NCBI GenBank assembly: GCA_021432635.1
Contig: MU270032.1
Location: 806,001-870,000 of the forward strand
Length of the DNA: 64,000 nucleotides
Direction: 5' to 3'
From: Thozetella sp. PMI_491
Lineage: Eukaryota; Ascomycota; Sordariomycetes; Chaetosphaeriales; Chaetosphaeriaceae
The notes under the pieces were generated by a model. The model searched no databases, had not been told where the DNA came from, and saw only the letters and a program-made list of their open reading frames with translations. Of this stretch, positions 1 through 11,557 are shown in pieces. The translations under genes were made by a program, and so were the position numbers. Position 1 is the stretch's first letter. Every line of letters begins with the position of its first letter.

Positions 1-108
1 TTCATGGAGGATGGTTGATGGCTCTGCCTGTCATCTCTCCCGTCCACCATGGACGAAATGGGTTCATGGAAGAAGGCCGATGGCTCTGCTTAGCGTCTCT
101 CCGGCCCG
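1..108. repeat. Degenerate tandem duplication (about 62-bp period)
   Basis: Two copies of a motif beginning TTCATGGA start at positions 1 and 63. They share the core GATGGCTCTGC and a CTCTCC block downstream. Most differences between the copies are C/T or G/A transitions. The left copy touches the window edge, so more units may lie outside. No gene is recognised around it. Confidence 0.5.
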
Positions 109-1227
109 CAAGCATCCAGAGCTCGTCTTAGCGGGCGTTTTTCGTTCTTCGGCCCTCTCTCAAGTCCTTCGAGCGCATTTCTGGCCCCTGCTCGGCACTC
201 ATGAGCCAGGCCTTGCTCGGCTCGTGATGCTAGTGCGAGCGGCACACGCGCGCCGTCGAGCCATGTTCTTGATCGGCCCTTGGAGAACCTTCTCCGGGAC
301 TATCTGCAAGCCGCCAGGGATCCGGACAGCTGATCTTCAACCCTTGCTCCTCCCTTGAGAAGCTAGGGTGTTGTTTAATGCCTCTCGTTCTCGATGCTCC
401 CTGCTTCTTCTTATTCGGCAGCGCTGATCAAGCCGAGTGGGGGCGCCGTCTGTGGCGTCCAGTGATGAGTCGAGCCGCTCTTTTCATCTCCTGGTGCTGC
501 AGCATTCGTTGTCCGGGGCGCGATTCTTGATATCTTCGAAACACGAAATGGGGACTGAGGCTGACTACGCCGCAGGCCTGCGTATATTATCAGCGTCAAA
601 TTATTCTTTTGTCGGTGAAGAGACTTACCCAGTCTCTCTCGGCTCACGCTGATCGTCGAGCAGACGCGAGGGTACCGTGGCTATTTTGTGAATCGTTTCC
701 GGGGCAGGCCGTAGCCAAGACGAAAGCATCGGTTAATGGGTCGGCCCGGTACGCGGGGGGACGTTTCGCCGCCATTCTTGATACGACATGAGGCCGGAGG
801 TCCAATTTCGAGAAAATCGACCCGCGTCGAACAGGAATGAACATTTTGTTGCTACAAAGCGCGTTCATTTTGTATTAATGTCGCTATCGCCTGGATGAAA
901 TGTCGTTTGATGGACGATGATTGTCGTTCATGACCGCCCAATAGGAGGTCGGGTGGTGGGGAAACTTATCAACATCGGCGGTACTTGCAACTTACGGGAC
1001 AGCCGAGGGACGGCAGTAGCTGTCGTAACCCCCCCTGATCGAGTGTTCGGTCTGCAAATATCGATCGGTTGCGCTGCAGGGGTTTTCTGCCAGTCTCTTG
1101 TCAGTGTGCCGCAAGCCTCTTGAGAAGGCTGCAGAGTTTTGCTACTTAATGGATTTGGCTGCTTCTTTTCCCCCGGGGCTAGCCTCACACACCTTCCTCC
1201 CCCACGGAGTCTACAGAAACAGCACAA
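109..1227. other. Intergenic, no supported gene
   Basis: Only short overlapping ORFs on both strands are present, with no recognisable domain. The last few hundred bases are presumably the promoter of the Clr5-domain gene at 1228. No clear TATA element is seen. Confidence 0.5.
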
Positions 1228-2620
1228 ATGGACAGAACGGCTGTTGCGACTGGGGGATCGCCAAATCCTTTCGCCGAATACCCGTTCGAGATTAATTTGG
1301 CCTCTCTAGAGACCGATTCGCAGTTTCAGATTAGCTTCGAAGCTGTAGATTCACCAGATCGGTCCCTCTTGCTGACTGACGAGTCGCCCCTGGAATTGTG
1401 CGAGGGAAGCTACCAATGGAAAACAAACAGCGCCCCATGGATTCCGACAGTATCAGCTACAATAACCCCTAGCTGCGCATTCCCGTCTGTTCCAACTTTT
1501 AGCGGTCATCCTTCTCGAGCATTGGCGGTGGGGTGCGATTGTAGCAGCGGCACTCTTGAGAGCAAAGCGCTAAAACGTTCTACAGGCGACCAGGGGCAGG
1601 ATGACGGGCTAGAAGACAGCAATCTATGCAGCACAAAGTGGGGAGCTGACGACTCTCGCGGCATCCAACCAGCAGGCTTAGCCGTCATAACGGCCCTTGT
1701 CTTCGCACTACGGCAGATGGTGCCAGCGCAACACACGCTGCTCTGCCTTCCAGAATGCGGCGAGCGGCGGCCGGATCGACCCTCGTTCGTGGCACACTTG
1801 CTGGAATGCACGCATATAAGCGATTCCCAACGTTGGTTCTCTCAGTGCCCAGAACTCCCAGCAGGGAGCCCACATCCGCGCCAACCCCGCTGCAGTCCGT
1901 CAACCACCGACGACCCCGTTCCGGGAGCTCCTCTCGTGAACAAGGATGCTGCGGGGCAGCTCTGCTCCGAGCCACCCCCATCCTCGCGCTGCCAATCACT
2001 CTGCAGAGCGTCACAACCGGCGCAGCACAGCCCGAGGGCCACTCCGCCGCAGCGAAAGAAGGCACCCCCAGTAGGCGAGCGCCGGTGGGATAAGTACAAG
2101 GACCTAATCTACAGTATGTACATGAAAGACAAGAAAACGCTGCAAGATCTCCAGTACTACATGCAGTGTCACCATGGATTTTTTGCCACGTAAGTACGAC
2201 CCGGACAGAGCGGAGGATCGAGGCCAGCGCATGCGCTAATTCGCCAGGCATTTAGTGAACGGCAGTACCGTTCCCAGCTCACACGCTGGAACTTTCATAA
2301 GAGAATCAAGAGAGAGGAGATCGATTACATCTTACAAGAGCGGGCGAGGAACAAACAGAGCTCCTCGGGGCAGGCCGGTCAGTTTGTCAAGCGGCGAGTA
2401 GGCATCGCCGAGATGATTCCCGAGGAGACCATTAGGCGCTGGGAAGCCAAGACAGGAGGGTTATTCTGCCTCCAGGCAGCTACAGAAAGTCGAGGTGGGT
2501 GTGTCCCCGATCGAGCAAGGCCAACTGGCGTGCTTGGCATTGAACGTTCCGCTGTGTGAGGGTTCGTCCTAACTCATTTTAGCAGTAAGAAAGCCGCCGG
2601 ATATAGATTGTGTTGTTTAG
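1228..2620 (+). CDS. Clr5-domain protein
   Basis: Exon 1 is 1228-2189. The intron at 2190-2255 (GTAAGT...TTTAG) is well supported because it joins two halves of a Clr5 domain (about residues 286-340): RWDKYKDLIYSMY, a KTLQDLQYYM segment, HGFFAT, then ERQYRSQLTRW after the junction. A second likely intron at 2495-2582 (GTGGGT, branch CTAAC, TTTTAG) gives a 412-residue product ending at 2620. If it is retained, translation ends at 2559 (421 residues). The first 280 residues are low-complexity, rich in Ser, Pro and Cys, and match nothing I know, so the start is less certain than the domain. Clr5 is a small helical domain common in Pezizomycotina proteins of unknown function; a nucleic-acid or heterochromatin role is only suggested by its name. 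The next gene also carries a fungus-specific regulatory-type domain. Confidence 0.75.
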
Positions 2621-3731
2621 GAGGCATCAGCTGGAGGGTGTTGCTGGCAGAAGCACGACTTGGTTGGAACCACGCTAGGTACTTTTGGGTGCGCTGCGAG
2701 CAAGACTGGCTTTTTGCCCGATCCGTACGTGCTCACACCCTTTGGTACAGCGCCCCTGCAGAGTGTTCGCTGCGCGAAACGCTTTGTGTCTGGAACAGGC
2801 AATAAAAAGCAACGCTGGGCTGTATTGGCCGTGCCACGCCTTGCATTCTCTGCTTGACATCGAATAATGCGATTTGAATTCCTCGGCGGTGAGCAAGAAA
2901 CGGGCGCCGATCAATGAGGCAAGTGCCTAACTACGCCCCCATTCGGAACAAATGCTATAGGTATATGCTGCATGCAGCATGTAGCCGAAGCGGAACCGAA
3001 CCAACGATGGGCAAATGCTCTATCGGCTAGCCTTGCCTTGTCGATGGAAAGACCCAATCACTTTGGGTTGTTGGTCGAAGGCACAGCCACATCCATGCCC
3101 GACGAAGTGCTGAATCGATCTCGGAATTTTGTCTAAGCCTCCTTCGGGCCGCATCGGTTGTCTGTCATGGCCCGTGGCCTAGGCTCCGAGACTTCCTTGC
3201 GAGTGATGCATGGTCCATGCGGCTCTACAGGAAACCCCGTTTTCCTGATCGTTGGGCATTCTGATGCTATCGATCGACTGGCTTTGTGCCCATCTGAGTC
3301 TACGATAGGGCAAGCAAGTGCGTGAGGCTCCGATGGAGACGAGGTGGTATCTCGAGAAGAGCCAAGCTCAGACGGCCCTATTATCGTTAAGTTCTTAGTC
3401 GGGCACCCGCCGTGGTGAGAGAAGGGTGGTAAGCAGAGTTTGCTTCGTGGTGGCCCGAGAAATGCGGCCGGCCAACCTTCTTCGAGAGTTCCGATGCCTT
3501 GGGGTTGCACGGGCTGTTTATTGGAACCACCTTACTCCTGGTAGGAGGGTTCCCGCCGTAAATCCCGACTTTAGAGCCCCCGTCGCTCAAGGAAAAGTGC
3601 GGGTTTGGTGGCGATCGTCTGATTCACTCGAAATGCAGAATGCCGATAAGGCTGTGGCCATAGCCCGCCCTACTTAGAAGAAGCAAATCCTGCATCGTGG
3701 TTTCTTCCAATCTGGCTGCATCTTAAACCGC
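2621..3731. other. Intergenic, no supported gene
   Basis: Short ORFs on both strands, none longer than about 125 codons and none with a recognisable motif. Nothing further is seen. Confidence 0.5.
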
Positions 3732-5721
3732 ATGGACGTTTTCAGCACTGTTGCCGGAGCATTCCAGCTGGCGGCCCAGCTTGGGCAGGCCGTGCTGAGT
3801 ATCAAGAACCTTATAGAAAGAACCTCTCGAGCGCCCTCGGAAGTCCGTCATCTAGCCTCGCTCTGCGAGCAAGTAAGCCAACTTTCCCGCCTTTTAGAGT
3901 GTTTGGTGGTAGATCCACAGCTGCCGAGCTCTCCCAGATACGACCCCGGAGTCATCAAGGTTATTTCTTGGGCACTGGAGACTTGCTGCGACAAAATCTC
4001 GTCGATTAATATACTAGTACGAAAATCCAGCTACATCGACAGCAGCCACACGCTCCTACGCGGCGCGGCGAGCATACGGTTTGCCTTCAAGAGCCGCCAA
4101 ATCGCCGAAATAGAGGGACAGCTCAATACCGCAATTATAGTACTTAACTGGGCTCTTCAAGTCGGGCAGTAAGTGCTCAACGACGTTCCTGGTACGACGT
4201 CATGCCGGCTATTCGCACCCACCTAACATGATCCCTTCGTAGAATACTACACAGTGACTCGAATAAACACCGAACAGCGTCCGACCCTACTAGTCGGTCC
4301 GTCGTGACCGTCAATAGCATAGTTCCTCCGAACTTAAAGCGCTCAAGTAGTCAATGGGAACCTCCCAGTCGCAGAGCTCCGACACCAAAGGATAGATCTT
4401 TTGTTCTCAGGGCGCCATCTAGTATATCAATAGACAGCAAGACGGCGGGCTCAACGGTCGCGCTCTCTAGCCCCGACTACAACAATCGATTCGACATCAA
4501 CCTAATCTCCCAGACACTTTTCGAAGTCCGCTTTACTCAGACCAATCGTGGGCTGTCCAACTTTGTCATGAAACCGATCTCCCCTATCCCCTGGGAGACA
4601 GAAACCGAACTGAAAGAGATCTTTTTCCAGAAAGATCTGGACGGCCTCCAGAGACTCTTGGAAAACAAGCTGGTGAATCTGGACAGCGTCAATTCCCAAG
4701 GGAAATCACTATTATCGGTAACTATACTCTCTTACGGTTGAAGCCAAAGAAAAGAATGCAGTTTCCTTAACCACATTGGGTAGTTTGCTCAGGTATGCTT
4801 GGATGAACAAGGCGCAGTGTTCCTTGCTAAGCAAGGATGCAAGGCGGTGAAAGAAAATGTGGAACTCAGGTACAACTCCCCTTCTCCCTGGGTTACACCG
4901 ATAATGCTTCCAAAGCTCCGGCCAATACAGTCATTCGTAATTTATATCTTACAATATATAGCGCATCATGCCCATCATTGTCACAAGACAGCTTCCGAGT
5001 CCTGTGCTGGCACGCGAGAGATGATCTCAATGACTGCTTCTTGGACGATATCTTCCTAGACGCCGACGATATAATCAACGTGCCTGAACGTTTCCAACTA
5101 TATCTCCTCAACATTTTGGACATCACAACGCTGAAGGACGACGAGGTTCTCGGGTCTGCGTTGTTGGTGGCAGCTAGAGCATGGGCCTATGTCCTTTACG
5201 ATTTAATTAGCCAACCACTCAGAGAGCGCGAGTTGGCAGATATGATCCGAAAAAGAATTATTTGGGAGGGCTTGGTGAAATGGACGATAGAACTAGGTGC
5301 AACACTTCACTATCTCGATAAGTACGAATTCAGTGTACTCGGGAATTTTATATTACGATTTCATCCAGTGGACTGTCTCGCAATCATGACGGACTGGATC
5401 CACTTGCTTCAAGAATGTAAGAAAGATGTCAACTCCTACCTCAGCAATGAAGCCAGACTATACGAGCGGGCCAAAGCATCAGCAACTCAAAGATTGGGAG
5501 GCATTGGGCAAAGAGCCGTCAAAATGCTGCTGGATTACGACCATGATCCCTCGGTCGAAGTAACCTGGTACGTGGACTCGGAAGGGACTGCAGCATTGGT
5601 TCTACAAGAGTTCTCTGGTCTTGGGGACGGTGGTGACGACTGCTGCTGGTTAGAGGAAAGGGGTGATGTTAAGACGGACTGCCTTTGCTCTTGGCCCTTC
5701 CCTTGCTCCTTGAGTGGTTAG
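3732..5721 (+). CDS. Fungal STAND-type N-terminal domain protein with ankyrin-like segment
   Basis: Four exons (3732-4168, 4243-4717, 4793-4869, 4962-5721) join in frame into 582 residues. The N-terminus, starting MDVFSTVAGAFQLAAQLGQA, is the helical domain found at the front of fungal NACHT/ankyrin proteins (PigL_N/SesA-like families); it extends to about residue 145. A linker rich in Ser, Thr and Arg follows. Then comes one ankyrin-like helix pair (DLDGLQRLLENKLVNLDSVNSQG) and a C-terminal helical region with SFRVLCWHARDDLNDCFLDD. No Walker A/B or NACHT module is visible, so this is an NTPase-free architecture. The C-terminus turns abruptly low-complexity (Gly-Asp, then Cys/Trp) near residue 545, where relatives as I recall them continue into a basic coiled coil. 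The gene may be truncated, or a further intron near 5650-5720 may have been missed. Cytosolic signalling or incompatibility-type roles are inference only. Confidence 0.72.
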
Positions 5722-6301
5722 AAATCCTGACTATATGCGGAATTCAAATTGGCTTACGTCATTGGCGATGGGTGATCAAGTCATACGATCCTGCTAGACA
5801 GAGCCTGAAAATATTATCCAATTTACCTTGCCTTGATTACCTGAGGCAAGTTCTCTCGATTGTTTTAGTTTTAAGGGGAGGCCGGTCTTCTGCGGTCAGA
5901 GCTAGAGCTCGGTACAGGGCAATCTAGCATCCTCAAGGTCTGCGGTAGTGCTCGAATATCTTGTTGGTGTGACGTTTGAACATTCGATGGCCGCCCTCTA
6001 GCTGCGTTGAGTTCCAGCATGAATCCTTTTCCACCAAAAAAACTAGTAGTTTTGCTTTCAAATGCTGCCTCTAATTAGCCCGAAATTGCGCCCAACCGGG
6101 TTGGTCGATGGCAGTGCCAAACTCGCTAGTGTTAGTGCGCATCCCAACGCTGTCTTGTGTTTCACATATCCCTGCCACTCAGCCCAGGCCACCTACCTAT
6201 CTGGCTTCCTTCTATAACCCTTCCCCTTTTTCCGCTTTGTCGTTGCGGTGAGAACTCTCCACGCCCCTCTCTCCGAGCTCAATTCACCGACTATAGTCAC
6301 C
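5722..6301. other. Intergenic between the STAND-type and ML genes
   Basis: No coding signal. The last 150 bases are pyrimidine-rich (CCTTCCCC, TTTTTCCGC tracts), typical of a fungal promoter or 5' UTR for the gene at 6302. Confidence 0.5.
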
Positions 6302-6978
6302 ATGTTTTCTACCGCCTCTTTTCTCCGCTTCATATATGCCGCTAGCCTCTGCCCGAGGCTTGTAAGCACAGCGCCTTCGCTTCATTCAGGACCCAAGCAG
6401 GTGCCGATGGTGGCTTCTTGGTCCAACTCGGATGATAGAAAAGTCCCAGGAGGAACCCCAGCGCGCTACTGCTCGGACCCCGCGGAGGACATCTTCCAGA
6501 TCAGAAGCCTAATATTTAACCCAACAAAGCCACGCATGTGTGTTTCTTCTTCCTGACTTGCAACTCGCTCATGCGGTCATGCTAATGTCGGTCCTTATCT
6601 AGCGGTTACTATTTCACAATTGAGCTCTGGGGCTACTTCATATCCGATACTGGCAGCGACCCGTGGCTAAATATAACAGGAAGTGTCAACGGGCGGGAGG
6701 AGCTCTCACCAATGTATTACGCGCCACTTTGCGATATAGACGTGTTTCAGAGAATGCCCATGTCAGCTCCCGGGGAAGAGAGGGAACCCGATCCTCCGAG
6801 GATACATCGCTCCTGCCCCCCAAACATTCGAGAAGGTTACGCCATTGTCAGTTCACCACCTATGCCATTGCACCCACAAGTGGTGCCCGCAGGAAGGTAT
6901 GAAATTCGGGCTGAAGCTACCACACAGGACATGAAGCGAATATTCTGTCTTATAGCATCCTTTGATGTTACGGCATAG
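6302..6978 (+). CDS. Secreted ML (MD-2/NPC2-like) lipid-recognition protein
   Basis: Two exons, 6302-6537 and 6603-6978, with a GTGTGT...TATCTAG intron containing a CTAAT branch site, encode 203 residues. The first 25 residues (MFSTASFLRFIYAAS...) look like a signal peptide. After residue 45 the pattern matches ML/NPC2 domains: a VPGGTPARYCSDP opening, a beta-strand segment GYYFTIELWGYF, a LCDIDV Cys, a SCPP Cys, the PAGRYEIRAEA strand and IFCLIASFDV at the C-terminus. These domains form a beta-sandwich that holds a sterol or phospholipid in the vacuole lumen or outside the cell. The region between the second and third Cys is longer than in yeast Npc2, so it is a diverged member. The neighbours do not indicate its ligand. 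Confidence 0.8.
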
Positions 6979-7726
6979 GGAGCGGTATGAGCCTCTAGCA
7001 ATCTTGCGAGATATAAATCTAGCCTCTGCTATAGCCCGAGGCTATGGCTGAATAAACCTCTTTTAATGTCGATCAATTGTGCCCCCGAAAAAATGGACAA
7101 GGAAATAAGAGGTGAGTTATCCATGGGAATTAGGAGCGTAGTGAGTGGTGACATGTTAGGTATGCTGAACCCGAAGTTATGAATCCATAATTTCTAGGAA
7201 AGAAATGTTGATAGTTATATATTAGATAACGACAGTAAGTGCGTTATCATGACACCCGTCTCCGTCCCCCTGCTAAGAAAGCAGCAGAGGAAGCAACTAG
7301 GCGGGACGAATCAAATAGAGTCGCAAATATAGAGCACATTAGAGAGCACGCAATCGTGTACTTATATTTATGCCACCGACGTACAGATCCAGAAACAATA
7401 CATCGCAAGACACCTTTTACAGCGACAGTTGTGGGGATAGCGTATGGACATATGCAACCCAGCCTTCCATGCACTGACACCGGTAACTACTACAGCTGAG
7501 CGGCACATTTCAAGTAGGCGCGTTAGACAATCTTCTCTGCCTCTACAGTCGATGCTGCACGCCTAAAAGAGCCACGGCATGGCAAGCCTCAAGGATTAGT
7601 GCTATTTTCCAATCGTCAAGTGCAAACTTTTGGTAACCATAATAATGTAAGCTTTATTTCAGGGAAAAGGAAAGGATATTAAAGTAGTTAACAGAGACTT
7701 ATTGTCCCCCTATTTTTATGAAAGCA
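6979..7726. other. Intergenic, 3' flanks of two convergent genes
   Basis: AT-rich sequence between the stop of the ML gene (plus) and the stop of the DUF3433 gene (minus). It presumably holds both terminators. Only shadow ORFs are present. Confidence 0.5.
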
Positions 7727-10700
7727 TCAATCAGTTGCATAACCGATCCCGAATCTCTTGGAACCAGAGATTCCGTCCAGCGTCCTTAGCGTATATCGTC
7801 GGCGCATCTGGGCTACTATCCTGTCCCTTTCTTTCGGTCGAATAGTCGATAGATATTCAAAGTCTGTGACCAGCTGAGAATCACAGACATAGTACATGCA
7901 GCCTGCGAGGGTGTCCGCTCGCGCGGGCATATACGGCGGTTTTACGCAGAGCACCACCACCAACACCATGATCATGTAGGTGACGATCACAATTGCGATC
8001 CAGGTACATGACTCATGCATCTTCCAAGTAACAGTATTCCGGAAAGGCACATTAGACAAGAGAAGCGGGGTGAACTTGGCTAGCAGCGCGGCGAAGGCAA
8101 CGTTCGCCGAGAACCAATCCTTGGTCCAGATTGCTTGTACAATTCCGTGGAATACGGTCACTGGGGGCGACAATAAAATGGATCGTTCGGCAGGCTCGGG
8201 TCCTGCGGACAAGCGCCGATAGTACTGGTACTCTGCGACGGCTATGTGCAAGTCAGTGTCTAGACTCCATCATGCTACCACATCAGTGGGCTCACTCGAG
8301 AAACAGTATTCCCAGAGACTGGTGATTATTGTGCCTATTGCAGCAAACAAGAACCGAATCCCGAACATCTGGCTATCCATAAAAGCCTCGAACGGCGTAT
8401 TGAGTATCGTGTTCTCATAGTATAGGAGCAATACTAGCAGCCCCCATAGAATGAGCAGAAGCACGCATCGCATTATGACCTCCTGTCTCTGTGGAGTTAA
8501 TTGGTGAAGCAAGCTTCGGATCCGATTCATCTGCCTCTTCTTAATAGGCGACTTGGGTGAAAGATTTCGAGTTGTCAGTCGTATATTTCCTTCGTCCTCG
8601 AGCTGCACTGTGCGAATGCCGTACCCTGGACTGTTATCGTCTTGGTACCCGCCGGGGTATCCTATACGAAATCTTACTCCCTCGAGACACTTTAGCATCT
8701 GGGAATCTCGAATTCCGGCTTTACCAGGCAATGGTGGTAGAGATAGCAGAAGGTCTCTAACATCTTGGCTGGGCAGCAGCGAAGTGATACATGCAATACT
8801 CCAGGGCTCGCTTGCTACCCCGGAACGCCAGCGGAATAACATTATGCCCATCACCAGCACGATTGCTGCCATGAAACCGAGCAAGGATTCTGCAGCACGG
8901 CTTGGGGCGATGGACTTTCTCAGACCGACTGGGCAGGCCCCAACGCTGGAGCAGGAAAGTGACTTGATTTCGAGCTTGATCGTCTCACTGGACAAGGGAA
9001 CGAGCACGGCCGCGGATACTGCAAGCAAGGTATTGAGGAGAGGGAAAGGATCGCGGAAGTGTCGTAGGAATCGAACAGGGGTGCGGAGCGAGAATACACC
9101 ACGGCGGCTAAGACATAGAGATACTTGTGCCGTAGCCCCGTTTTGCTTTCCGAGCGCCTTGAATGGGAGCATACGGCGAACATCGGTGCAGAACGTCGTT
9201 ATGAAGATTGAGAGTAGCGTGCTCAAGAGCACAGGCAAAAACGACGCCATTAAAAAGTCTCGCTCTGTCAGGCTGCGATAGGCAGCTTGAGCAGAAGGAC
9301 TAATGGGACCCGTTGGTTTCGGAGAGGGCATTGCCATCGTAACAAACGTCGTCATTGGGGCACCCGTCATGTCGAAGATAGTTTTGGTGGTAGGCGTGGG
9401 AACGATTACGTCCCATGTTATAGCGGTAGCTGACCCTTTCGAATTGAACAAAGGCCGTGTAGAAATGGACGGAGTTCCCTCGAGAGTAACCGTTGTCACG
9501 GGAGTACCGTCTGCCCCACCCATTGTCAAAGTTGCTTGAATCGGAACTGCATAAGTTAACGCTGGGGTGAAGCTCCATGATACGATTACGGATACTCCCA
9601 CGGTAGGATCGATGATTGTTTCAGTCCTAAAGTAGTTGTCAGAGTCACGGGAGCTGGTGGATGTCTGATAGAATCCTTGCGGTGGAGTTGTGAGCTCTGG
9701 CTCCGAGGAGGGTGAGTTTGAGTTGCTTTTATCCTGGATAGCTGTAAATCGTGAAGACAGGAGCATTGAGTCTGATGTCGAATCTGTTCGGGTAGTATAT
9801 GGAGATAATATCCCCTGAGTGGAACTCGGCCCGAAGGCCGTCGACATGCTTATAGAAGCTCGGGTTTCATGGCTAGGGACTGTTGAAGCTGTCAAGGACA
9901 AGACGGAAGTTCCCGATGATGCTTCTGCCGCCGATGAAGAACTCGAAGACAAGGCCTGCGTCTCAATAGATGTCGGTGATGTTTTAAATCCTTCAGGCGA
10001 GGTTAATGTGTTGGTGGATCCTATTGACGTGGAGGATTCTGCCAACGATTTCGCTTTGTCTAGAGACGCCACCAACGACAGGTTTGTTTCCGAAGACATC
10101 GTTGCAGCTGTGGATCTTGGCAAAGGTGAAGAAGATACTACTGATGCAGATATGGAAATCGAGGGGGTTAACGTTCCAGGTAGCGTGATTCCTAGATTCA
10201 CAGCCTCGCTAGAAGCTGTTGCGCTGTCAAGGCTCGTCGACGTTATGGGCTGCACCCCGATAGCTAGGAGTGGCAGATGCCACGTTTTGACGATAGACTC
10301 GCTACTCGTGGCGGGAAAGAAGCCAATAGAGCTCAATGTTTCTGGTCCATACATGTCCCACGGAAGTGTACTTCTCGCGTATTAGCAAAGAAAAAAATAA
10401 GAACACCCGCCTTGCAGCGAACAGTGGGTGACCTACTCGTTATCCTGCCATCCTGACTGCGGCAATGCTCGGGCCTCTAAGGGAAATAATAGCTCGCCTT
10501 GAGCTTGCTCCGGGAGAACCCACGTCACAGGGTGGACCGGCGCTTCCGTAAGGGTAGTGGTATCGCTAGGGAAGACTGTTTTATCGAACGGCCGTCCCTC
10601 GGTAGATTCCGGGTGGGTGGAACCATCGGACCACGTCTGCTTTGCCATATTGTTGTAGGCATATATTCCGTTAATCACAGACACACAGCCCTCATCCACC

Positions 10701-11557
10701 GCATGTCCACTGCCTGTCAGTTGCTCGGGCGGATAGAGCTGGGGCGACCCGTCCCAGTTTGTCCAGGGATAGACTTTGCACCAGGAGGGATCATCTGTAT
10801 AAGACGTCGGAATGAATTCTTCGATATAGAGGCTCTCAAGCATATAGCCATACTCAAGTGCTACGTCCTGGTACATGATACTGGTGGTATACTGCAACCA
10901 GATAGGCTTGTCCCAGCGAAACCAAGTCGAAGCGCCGCTGCCTCCTGGATAAACTTCTTCTGGCTTCCGAGGATCCGGTTTGGGGAGCGCGATGGCAACT
11001 GCTGCGGCTGTAGGGAGAGGAGGATGACTTGCAATATCTCGAAGATTGAATTGTGCTGTAACAGGGGCAATACTAAGAGTAGATCCCGGCACTAGTGGAT
11101 TCGAACTGCCCTGTTCCGAGCCTCCTGCTGCATGGCGGATTTGCTTGGCGGGACGGATGCCCCTCTGCTCAACGGATTTACCCCCAACACTAAGCGCATC
11201 AAAATCAGGCATAGGCAAAGTGCGGATCTCATATTCAAGGAACCCTAGAATACCACCGATGCACAGCATCAAGAAGACTTGGAAGAACCAACGCAGCGTG
11301 ATAGGCTTGTAGTCTGGAACGATCGGACCCGGTTTCTTCGCATTGGGGCTAGGCCTTCTCTCTAAGACCACCGTCTCGATGTCGTTCTCGAGTTGGGAGG
11401 TCGACTCAGAGTCGCGAAGGAGATTATCTGTGCTCTGGGTTCCGTTGCAGGATGGCGGTAGGTAATCGAGTTCAATGATGGTGTCGGCGATGTCGATCTC
11501 CTCGAGATCCAAGGAACTAGCCCAGCGACTTGAGACAGTCTCCTGGAACGTCTCCAT
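7727..11557 (-). CDS. DUF3433-family multi-pass membrane protein
   Basis: Three exons on the minus strand (11557-10437, 10373-8296, 8241-7727) join into exactly 1238 codons (1237 residues). Splice sites are GTAGGT/GCGAG and GTGAGC/CATAG. The protein begins with an acidic cytosolic tail and a first membrane span near residues 90-108 (RWFFQVFLMLCIGGILGFLE). A lumenal or extracellular part follows, then a Ser/Thr-rich stalk at about 390-610 that should be heavily O-glycosylated. A second membrane block opens with the DUF3433 signature (LTERDFLMASFLPVLL ... CTDVRRMLPF) and carries about seven further hydrophobic segments up to the C-terminus. DUF3433 proteins are fungus-specific plasma-membrane or cell-surface proteins of about 1200 residues with duplicated domains; the function is unknown. 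The length matches a full-length member. Large antisense ORFs over the stalk are shadows. Confidence 0.85.

Noticed and set aside
9819-10385. 188-codon acidic ORF antisense to the DUF3433 stalk
   Set aside because: It is the complement of the Ser/Thr-rich coding region, which naturally reads as Asp/Glu/Val-rich on the other strand.
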